Part shown: in pieces, positions 1 through 5,967 of the stretch
How the letters are laid out: every line of letters begins with the position of its first letter
How positions within the stretch are numbered: position 1 is the first letter of the stretch
Source of the DNA: Streptomyces lateritius
GTDB taxonomy: Bacteria > Actinomycetota > Actinomycetes > Streptomycetales > Streptomycetaceae
NCBI RefSeq assembly: GCF_014649715.1
Contig: NZ_BMTO01000001.1
Span: forward strand, 354,446 to 418,445
Reading direction: 5' to 3'
DNA: 64,000 nt
Notes under the pieces: generated by a model
What the model saw: only the letters and a program-made list of their open reading frames with translations
Told to the model about the DNA's origin: nothing
Databases searched by the model: none
Position numbers and translations under genes: made by a program

Positions 1-549
1 GGAGCGCTCGCGCTGGAAGGCCTGCCAGTCCAGGGCGGCCACCAGGACCATCCCGACCAGCGCCGCCGCCGTGAGGGGGATGTCGATCTCCTCGCTCAGC
101 TCGCCGGCCTCGACGCCCTCGCGCAGCACGCCCTCCACCACCGCGACCGCCTGCTGACGGACGACCAGGAGGGTTTCGTTCCAGGCCCTGTTCGTGCGCC
201 AGAGCTCGGCAACGTACAGCTGGGTGAAGGCGGGGTAGCGGTCGATGAAGACCAGGCCGGCCCGGATCATCGCGTCCAGCGCGTCGACCCGGCTCCCGCC
301 CCGCTCGGCGGTCTCCTCGGCCGCCTCCCGGAGGGAGGCGGTGAGCAGTCCGACGCCGTGCCGCAGCAGCTCCTCGAAGAGCTCGGTCTTGCTCTTGAAG
401 TTGTAGTAGACCGTGCCCTTCGCGACGCCCGCGCGCTCCGCGATCTCGTCCACCGTCGTCGCCGAGAAGCCCTGCTCGGCGATGAGGGTGACGGCGGATT
501 CGTAGAGCTTCGCGCGCGTCGCTCGGCGTCTGGTGCTGCTGCTGTCCAT
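1..549 (-). CDS. TetR-family transcriptional regulator (partial, C-terminus outside window)
   Basis: A DNA-binding repressor with an N-terminal TetR helix-turn-helix at about residues 31-50 (TTVDEIAERAGVAKGTVYYN), the best conserved part of the family. The ATG at 549 gives 183 codons with no stop before the window edge, so the ligand-binding C-terminal domain is incomplete. It starts 21 bp after the stop of the YhgE-type gene on the same strand and is probably the last gene of a three-gene operon. The 26-bp palindrome at the operon promoter (3548-3573) is a natural target for it, which suggests autoregulation. Family assignment is firm; the ligand and the operator pairing are inferred. Confidence 0.93.
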   Translation of the reverse strand, partial: MDSSSTRRRATRAKLYESAVTLIAEQGFSATTVDEIAERAGVAKGTVYYNFKSKTELFEELLRHGVGLLTASLREAAEETAERGGSRVDALDAMIRAGLVFIDRYPAFTQLYVAELWRTNRAWNETLLVVRQQAVAVVEGVLREGVEAGELSEEIDIPLTAAALVGMVLVAALDWQAFQRERS

Positions 550-569
550 GGGCTCGATTCTCACAGGTC

Positions 570-2663
570 TCAGAGACTCAGTTCCGGGTGGAGCCGGTCC
601 AGGGTCCACACCTGCTTGCGCCGGGCGGAGACCGCCGTCAGCGCCAGCGCGCCCACCGTGAACGCGGTCAGGACGGCGACCGCCTGCCAGACCGGGCCGA
701 TCCCGCCGCCGGTGATCAGCCGGCGCAGTGACTCGACGACGTAACTCATCGGCAGGAAGGGGTGGATCGCGTTGAAGAAGCCCGGGCTGGTCTGAACGGG
801 GTACGTGCCGCCCGCCGAGGTCAGCTGGAGCATCAGCACGGCGAGGACCAGGATCCGCCCCGCCGCGCCGAAGCGGGCGTTGAGCCACTGGATGATCGCG
901 GCGAAGCAGCAGGTCACCAGGGCCAGGAAGCCGACCGTTCCGGCGGCCCTGGCCATCTGCAGGCCGAGTCCCCAGTGCAGGACGGACATCAGCGCCGCGA
1001 CCTGGAGGAGTCCGATCGCCGCGACCGGGAGCCAGCCGGCCAGCGCGATCCGCCAGGCGGAGGCGCCGGCGGCGAGGGCGCGCCGGTTGAGCGGCTGGAT
1101 GAGCATGTACGCCACCATGGCGCCGACCCAGAGGGAGAGCGGGATGAAGTACGGCGCGAAGCCGGTGCCGTAGTTGGGCGCCTTGTGGAGCGACTGGGAG
1201 GCCAGCTCGACCGGGTCGGCCATGACCTCCGTACGGCGGTCGCGGTCCTCCTTGTCGTAGTCGGGGATCTTGGCGACACCGTCGTGGAGTCCGGTGGCCA
1301 GCTCGCCCGATCCGTCGGCCAGCTTGAACAGGCCGCCGTCGAGGTCTCCCGCGCCCTTCTTGAGCTTGCCGACGCCGGTGTCGAGGCTCACGGAACCGGT
1401 CCTGGCACTGCCGAGGCCGGTGTGGAGCTCGTCGGCGCCCCTGGCCACCTTCTGGGCGCCCGCGTTGAGCTTGTTGATCTTCTTGACGGCACCCTCGAGG
1501 TCCTCCTCCAGGTTGGGCGCGGCCTTGTGCAGGTCCTCGGCCTGCTTCTGCAGCGTGGCGAGCTGCCCGTCGAGCTTCTTCAGATCGCCGTCGCTGTCCT
1601 TGGTCAGCTCGTGCAGATCGTCGGCGATCTTCGCCACGTCGTCGGCCGTGACCTTGGCCTCCTTGAGGGCCGGGCAGGTCTTCGGGTCCGGCAGCGGGTT
1701 GTCCACGCACTCCTCGCGGTGGATCTTCTCCAGCTCGTCGGCGGCCACGTGGGCCGCGCTGCGGGCGACCGGCGCGCGCTTGACCAGGTCGTCCAGGTTG
1801 TGGCGGACGGCCGCTGCGGAGTCGGCGACCAGCTTGGCGGTGTCGCCGATGGTCTTGCCGTTGTTCTTCAGGTACGGACGGATCTTCGCGGCCTTGCCGT
1901 TGACCTTGTCGGCGAGCTCCTGGGTGCCGTTCGCGACCTGCCGTGAGCCGGTCTCCAGCTGCCCCGCGCCCTTGTCGAGCTTCTTCAGGCCGGTGGCCAG
2001 GTCGCCGCTGCCCTTCTTGGCGTCCTTCAGGCCGCCGGCCAGGCTCTCGGAGCCCTTCTTGGCCTTGTCCACGCCTTCTTTGATCTCACCGGCGCCCTTG
2101 GCCGCCTCGGCGGTGGCGTCGTGGATGTCGGAGAACGAGATGAAGATCTTGTCGAGGAACGAGCGGGAGGACTTGGTGGAGGCGGCGGTGCGCACTTCGG
2201 AGAAGACCGTACGGGAGATCTGTCCGACGATGTAGTTGTTCGCGTCGTTCGTGCGGACCTGTAGGGCGCCCGTCTCCGGGGCGTCGCCGGAGCTGGAGGC
2301 GATGCGGGTGCTGAAGTCGCCGGGCATGGTCAGGGAGAGGTAGTACGTCCCGTCCTCCACGCCCGCACGCGCCTCGGCGTCGCTCACCTCGTGCCACTCG
2401 AAGACCTTGCTGTCCAGAAGGCCACGGGAGATGTCGTCGCCGGCGTTGATCCTCTTGCCGTCGGCGGTGGCGCCTCGGTCGTCGTTGACGAGTGCGACGG
2501 GTATCCGGTCCAGCCGACTGTACGGGTCCCAGAAGGACCAGAGGTACAGCGCGCCGTACAGCAGCGGCAGCAGCAGGATCGCGACGAGCGCGGCGCGCGG
2601 CAGCTTCCCCCTGCCGAACCGCTTCAGCTCAAGCGCGGCCAGTTTCGGCGAGCGCATCGGCAT
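570..2663 (-). CDS. YhgE/Pip-type membrane protein (ABC-2 like permease)
   Basis: A 697-residue membrane protein with the YhgE/Pip layout. One N-terminal membrane helix (about 25-46) is followed by a long extracytoplasmic region. Residues about 180-470 hold repeated GA-G-L-x-x-G heptad-like motifs (for example GSESLAGGLKDAKKGSGDL), and the C-terminal third (about 505-690) has roughly five membrane helices. The family is related to ABC-2 permeases and includes phage-infection and type VII-associated proteins, but the transported substrate is unknown. It overlaps the upstream ATPase gene by 35 bp (2629-2663), so the two are probably translated and assembled together. TetR follows directly. Family is confident; function is inferred as export or cell-envelope related. 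Confidence 0.9.
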   Translation of the reverse strand: MPMRSPKLAALELKRFGRGKLPRAALVAILLLPLLYGALYLWSFWDPYSRLDRIPVALVNDDRGATADGKRINAGDDISRGLLDSKVFEWHEVSDAEARAGVEDGTYYLSLTMPGDFSTRIASSSGDAPETGALQVRTNDANNYIVGQISRTVFSEVRTAASTKSSRSFLDKIFISFSDIHDATAEAAKGAGEIKEGVDKAKKGSESLAGGLKDAKKGSGDLATGLKKLDKGAGQLETGSRQVANGTQELADKVNGKAAKIRPYLKNNGKTIGDTAKLVADSAAAVRHNLDDLVKRAPVARSAAHVAADELEKIHREECVDNPLPDPKTCPALKEAKVTADDVAKIADDLHELTKDSDGDLKKLDGQLATLQKQAEDLHKAAPNLEEDLEGAVKKINKLNAGAQKVARGADELHTGLGSARTGSVSLDTGVGKLKKGAGDLDGGLFKLADGSGELATGLHDGVAKIPDYDKEDRDRRTEVMADPVELASQSLHKAPNYGTGFAPYFIPLSLWVGAMVAYMLIQPLNRRALAAGASAWRIALAGWLPVAAIGLLQVAALMSVLHWGLGLQMARAAGTVGFLALVTCCFAAIIQWLNARFGAAGRILVLAVLMLQLTSAGGTYPVQTSPGFFNAIHPFLPMSYVVESLRRLITGGGIGPVWQAVAVLTAFTVGALALTAVSARRKQVWTLDRLHPELSL

Positions 2664-3516
2664 CCCCCTCCTCGGTGGTGTCTTCCTCGGTCGCGGTGGT
2701 CTCTTCCGGGGCCGCGTCCTCCGGAGCGGTGTCGTCCTCGGTGTGGTTCTCGGTGGCGTCCTCGCCGCTCTGCTCGGGAGCCGGGCCGTCCGGGGCGGTG
2801 CCTTCCGGTGCCGGGCCGGTGGTGACGCGCAGGGCGTGCTCCGGGGCCTCGCTGCACACGGCGAGCACGGTCGTGCCGGCGTCGGCGATCGACCGCAGCA
2901 GCGTCCAGGCCTCGGTCCGGTCGTCGTCGGAGAGCTTGAGGTCGGTGTCGTCCAGGGCGAGCAGCCGGGGCCGGCCGATCAGGGCGAGGGCGACGGACAG
3001 GCGCAGGGCCTCCAGCCGTTCCAGGTCCCGCACCGAGGTCCGCTCGGCCTTGGGCAGGGTGTCCAGGTCGAGCCCGGCCCTCTGCAGGGCCTCCTCGATC
3101 CGGGCCCGCGTCGTCGCGGTCCGCTCGGCCGGGCGGCGCATCAGGGCCCGGACGGAACCGTCGTAACGCCGCTGGAGCAACGCTCGCTCGCGCAGGTGCT
3201 CGGCGACGGTGAAGGCCGGGTCCAGGTCGCTGACCCCTGGCACGGGGCCGAGGGCGCTGAGCCGCCGTACCGCCGCCATCTTGCGGGGCAGACGCAGCCC
3301 GGCGACCTCCGCATACCCCTCGTGGGGCTTCATGCGCCCGGTGAGCGCCAGCAGCAGACACGTACGGCCCGAGCCGGACGGACCCTCGATCGCGACGAGC
3401 GAGCCCGGCTCCGCCCGGAGGCCGACCTCGCGGAAGACCCAGCCGCGCGGCCCCTTCAGCCCGAATCCGTCCGCGACGACGGCGGCGCCGTGCGGCTCCT
3501 CCGGGTGCGCTTCCAC
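2629..3516 (-). CDS. Degenerate ABC-type ATP-binding protein
   Basis: A 295-residue protein with an ABC ATPase fold but altered catalytic motifs. The Walker A is GPSGSGRT at about residues 45-52, with Arg where Lys is normal. No LSGGQ-like signature is visible before the Walker B, which reads LLALDDTD (about 185-192) with Asp where the catalytic Glu normally lies. The C-terminus (after about 235) is acidic and low complexity. The GTG at 3516 is preferred because a GTG at 3555 would lie inside the operator palindrome and almost on the transcript start. The gene overlaps the YhgE-type permease and is its likely partner. It may bind rather than efficiently hydrolyse nucleotide; that is inference. 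Confidence 0.85.
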   Translation of the reverse strand: MEAHPEEPHGAAVVADGFGLKGPRGWVFREVGLRAEPGSLVAIEGPSGSGRTCLLLALTGRMKPHEGYAEVAGLRLPRKMAAVRRLSALGPVPGVSDLDPAFTVAEHLRERALLQRRYDGSVRALMRRPAERTATTRARIEEALQRAGLDLDTLPKAERTSVRDLERLEALRLSVALALIGRPRLLALDDTDLKLSDDDRTEAWTLLRSIADAGTTVLAVCSEAPEHALRVTTGPAPEGTAPDGPAPEQSGEDATENHTEDDTAPEDAAPEETTATEEDTTEEGDADALAETGRA

Positions 3517-3547
3517 GGACCCACCCCCACTTTCCTCGGCTTCCAGC

Positions 3548-3573
3548 TTTTGCACTGACCGGTCAGTGCAAAA
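3548..3573. promoter_or_regulatory. 26-bp perfect palindromic operator (TetR-type)
   Basis: The half site TTTTGCACTGACC is followed immediately by its exact reverse complement. The core TGACCGGTCA is typical of TetR-family operators. It begins at the -10 element of the ATPase-YhgE-tetR promoter and covers the expected transcript start, so a bound repressor would block initiation. The cognate regulator is probably the TetR gene at the end of the same operon (inference). Confidence 0.85.
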
Positions 3574-3602
3574 ACTTACCCCCGCTTCCCTGATCAGGGC
3601 AA
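3573..3602 (-). promoter_or_regulatory. Promoter of the ATPase-YhgE-tetR operon
   Basis: On the minus strand TTGCCC (3602-3597) and TAAGTT (3578-3573) are separated by 18 bp and resemble a housekeeping sigma promoter. The -10 abuts the 26-bp palindrome. A second perfect palindrome, CCCTGATCAGGG (3588-3599), overlaps the -35. The implied 5' leader to the GTG at 3516 is about 50 nt. Confidence 0.6.
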
Positions 3603-3690
3603 AAGGCCAGGTCAGCCGGATTGTCAGTGGTGGCCTTCACGATGGACACATACGGACACAGCGCCGTCATACGACGACAGGAGGCTCGTC

Positions 3691-4221
3691 ATGACCAGCT
3701 CCTCCGCAGCAGCCGCGGCCCGGCGCCGCACCGCCGGCCGCCCTGCTCCCGCACTGCCCGGACCCGCGTCCGACGTCCATCCCGTCCTGCGCCGCTCCTC
3801 CGCGCCGCCCGCCGCCCTCGACCTGCTCGCCCAGGCCCGCACCGGCCTCGACGAGGCCGCCACGCTCGACGTGGCCAACGAGCGGTACGCCACCGCCCAC
3901 CTCGCCGCGCTGCGCACCGCCGCGGCCGTGCTCGCGGCCCGTGGCAGGCCCGAGAACAACCCGCGCAAACGGGCACGGATCAGGAGCGCCTGGGAGGTGC
4001 TGCCCGAGATAGCGCCCGAGCTGACCGAGTGGAGCGCCCTGTTCGCCTCCGGAGCCGCACGCCGGGCCCGGGCGGAGGCGGGGATACCCGGCGCGGCGAC
4101 CCACCGGGACGCCGACGACCTCGTCCGGGACGCCGCGCTGTTCCTGCGCCTGGTCGAGCGACTCCTCGTCCTCCAGCCCGTGCTGCCCCGCCAGAGCGGC
4201 ACCGGCGAGGCCACCGGCTGA
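3691..4221 (+). CDS. SAV_6107-type HEPN domain protein
   Basis: A 176-residue, mostly alpha-helical Ala/Arg-rich protein resembling the Streptomyces SAV_6107 HEPN family. An Arg-x4-His pair (RYATAH, R65 and H70) fits the Rx4-6H motif that is catalytic in many HEPN ribonucleases. The ATG at 3691 follows an AGGAGG-type ribosome site (around 3680). The first 40 residues are low complexity and probably disordered. It is followed by a methyltransferase gene 76 bp downstream. No partner nucleotidyltransferase gene is adjacent, so a toxin-antitoxin role is not supported by context. Family assignment is moderate and RNase activity is inferred only. Confidence 0.78.
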   Translation: MTSSSAAAAARRRTAGRPAPALPGPASDVHPVLRRSSAPPAALDLLAQARTGLDEAATLDVANERYATAHLAALRTAAAVLAARGRPENNPRKRARIRSAWEVLPEIAPELTEWSALFASGAARRARAEAGIPGAATHRDADDLVRDAALFLRLVERLLVLQPVLPRQSGTGEATG

Positions 4222-4297
4222 GCGGCATGACCGGGGCAGGTCACCCGAGGCCATAGGGTGGGAGGGTTCGTACACCGTCACCGAGGAGTCAACAGCC

Positions 4298-5086
4298 GTG
4301 TCGGACCCTTCCCCTGTCTTCGGTCGGGAGACGTCGTCGCGCCCGTCGCGCGCCTCCCTTCGTACCGCCGTCGTCTGGGACGTCCTCAAGGACGCCCTCG
4401 ACCGCCGGGTCAAGGCCACCGGGAAAGACACCCTCGACGTCCTCGACACGGGCGGCGGCTCCGGAAACTTCGCGGTCCCCGTGGCGCGCCTCGGGCACCG
4501 GGTCACGGTCGTCGACCCCAGCCCGAACGCCCTCTTCGCGCTGGAGCGCCGGGCCGCCGAGGCCGGCGTCGCCGACCGCGTCAGCGGGGTGCAGGGGGAC
4601 GTCCGCGGCCTGTTCGAGGTCGTCGAGCGCGAGGCGTACGACGCGGTGCTCTGCCACGGCGTCCTGGAGTACGTGGACGACCCGGCCGAGGGGGTACGGA
4701 ACGCGGTCGCCGCGCTGCGAGCCGGAGGCGCGCTGAGCCTGCTCGCCGCGGGCGTCGGCGGCGCTGTTCTCGCCCGCGCGCTGGCCGGGCACTTCACCGA
4801 GGCCAGGACCGCCCTCGACGACCCGGCGGGCCGCTGGGGCGACGGCGACCCGGTGCCCCGGCGCTTCACCGCGGAGCAGCTCACGGAGCTGGCCGGAGAG
4901 GCCGGTCTGGAGGTCGGCGCCGTGCACGGCGTCCGCGTCTTCGCCGACCTCGTGCCCGGCGTCCTGGTCGACACCGAGCCCGGGGCCGCCGAGGCCCTGC
5001 TCAAGCTGGAGGCGGCCGCCGCGGAGCTGCCCTCCTTCCAGGCGATCGCCACCCAGTTGCACGTCCTGGGAGAGAAGCGGGCCTGA
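4298..5086 (+). CDS. Class I SAM-dependent methyltransferase
   Basis: A 262-residue Rossmann-fold methyltransferase. Motif I, the SAM-binding loop, is DVLDTGGGSGNFAV at about 47-60. It is followed by the acidic strand end VVDPSP (about 72-77) and the post-III region GGALSLLA. The substrate cannot be told from sequence; close family members are usually annotated only as methyltransferases, some similar to UbiE/SmtA-type enzymes. The GTG at 4298 has a GAGGAG ribosome site 10 bp upstream. The possible -10 TAGGGT at 4253-4258 would give a short leader. It precedes the DUF3040 gene on the same strand. Confidence 0.88.
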   Translation: MSDPSPVFGRETSSRPSRASLRTAVVWDVLKDALDRRVKATGKDTLDVLDTGGGSGNFAVPVARLGHRVTVVDPSPNALFALERRAAEAGVADRVSGVQGDVRGLFEVVEREAYDAVLCHGVLEYVDDPAEGVRNAVAALRAGGALSLLAAGVGGAVLARALAGHFTEARTALDDPAGRWGDGDPVPRRFTAEQLTELAGEAGLEVGAVHGVRVFADLVPGVLVDTEPGAAEALLKLEAAAAELPSFQAIATQLHVLGEKRA

Positions 5087-5178
5087 CAACCCGCCCGGCC
5101 GCACGGGGCGTGCGAGGCCCCGCGGGCCCGGCACCGGGCTGATCAGCGGCGCAGCCGCAGATGGAGTACGCCACAGGC

Positions 5179-5214
5179 CCCCCGATCGAGGGCTTCGCCC
5201 CGTATGATCGGGGG
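5179..5214. other. Inverted repeat overlapping a TATGAT -10 element
   Basis: CCCCCGATC (5179-5187) and GATCGGGGG (5206-5214) are exact inverted repeats with an inner GGGC-TTC-GCCC hairpin. The sequence TATGAT (5203-5208), a good -10 element, sits in the right arm. It could terminate the methyltransferase transcript, or serve as operator and promoter for the leader of the DUF3040 gene. No T tract follows. No convincing -35 is seen. Confidence 0.45.
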
Positions 5215-5390
5215 ACACCGTCCGGCATGACAGGCAGGCCGCTGGGGAATCAACGCCTCAGCAACCGAACCGCATGGCGGCCCGGATTGGCGATTAGGCG
5301 TTGAGGGCGGGTTTCACGGGGGCGATTCCCTGCCTATCCTGAAAGGGCCGCATCCCGGTCGCCCCCGCGACCGACGACTAGGAGGACTCC
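5215..5390 (+). ncRNA. Candidate structured leader RNA upstream of the DUF3040 gene
   Basis: About 176 nt precede the GTG at 5391. Three complementary segments are strictly nested: AGGCAGG (5232-5238) with CCTGCCT (5329-5335), GGAAT (5246-5250) with ATTCC (5325-5329, sharing one base with the outer helix), and CAACGCCT (5251-5258) with AGGCGTTG (5296-5303). A separate hairpin CGGTCGC-CCCC-GCGACCG (5356-5373) ends just before the AGGAGGA ribosome site. It does not match any riboswitch consensus I can recall. It could be a cis-regulator or an independent small RNA. Its existence as an RNA is inferred from base pairing alone. Confidence 0.4.
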
Positions 5391-5795
5391 GTGCCGCTCT
5401 CGGAGCACGAGCAGCGAATGCTCGAGCAGATGGAGCGAGCGCTGTACGCCGAAGATCCCAAGTTCGCGACAGCGCTCGAGGGAAGCGGACTGCGTACGTA
5501 CACCCGGCGACGGGTCTACCAGGCAGTCGCCGGCTTCCTGGTGGGTATCGCGCTCCTCATGGCTGGAATGGTCGCTCAGCAGATCTGGATCAGCGTGGTG
5601 GGGTTCCTCGTCATGCTGGGCTGCGCGGTTCTGGCGGTCACCGGATGGCGCAAGGCGCCCAAGCCGGGCGAGCAGCAGACGAGTGGCGGAGCGGCGGCCG
5701 GCGGCCGTCAGGCCCGTCAGCGTCGCTCCATGATGAACCGCATAGAGGAACGGTGGCAGCGCCGCCGGGACGAGCAGCAGGGCGGCAGTCACTGA
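5391..5795 (+). CDS. DUF3040 domain small membrane protein
   Basis: A 134-residue protein of the actinobacterial DUF3040 family. It has a short N-terminal helical segment (PLSEHEQRMLEQMERALYAE), two adjacent membrane helices (about 42-82) and an Arg/Gln-rich cytoplasmic tail. The function is unknown; in actinobacteria the family often lies near the dcw cluster, as here. The GTG at 5391 has an AGGAGGA ribosome site 8 bp upstream, and the gene follows the candidate structured leader. A hairpin at 5836-5883 ends the unit. Confidence 0.88.
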   Translation: MPLSEHEQRMLEQMERALYAEDPKFATALEGSGLRTYTRRRVYQAVAGFLVGIALLMAGMVAQQIWISVVGFLVMLGCAVLAVTGWRKAPKPGEQQTSGGAAAGGRQARQRRSMMNRIEERWQRRRDEQQGGSH

Positions 5796-5835
5796 CGGCC
5801 CCCTGAGACAGGGCCCCAGGCCCCTCCACGACCCC

Positions 5836-5883
5836 GAGCCCCGCATGGCCGGCACCTTCGAGGTGCGTGCGCCTGCGGGGCTC
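5836..5883 (+). terminator. Hairpin terminator after the DUF3040 gene
   Basis: Outer stem GAGCCCCGCA (5836-5845) pairs with TGCGGGGCTC (5874-5883). An inner GCACC-TTCG-AGGTGC hairpin lies within. There is no strong T tract, which is usual in high-GC actinobacteria. Confidence 0.6.
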
Positions 5884-5920
5884 GTCGTGTGTGGTGGATG
5901 AGAACGGGCCGCACGCAAGG

Positions 5921-5957
5921 GGAGGGGGCCGGGACGTTCGCCGCCCCGGCCCCCTCC
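5921..5957 (-). terminator. Hairpin terminator after the transglutaminase gene
   Basis: GGAGGGGGCCGGG (5921-5933) and CCCGGCCCCCTCC (5945-5957) form a perfect 13-bp stem. It lies just beyond the stop codon of the minus-strand transglutaminase gene. Confidence 0.6.
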
Positions 5958-5967
5958 CTCCTCTAGC

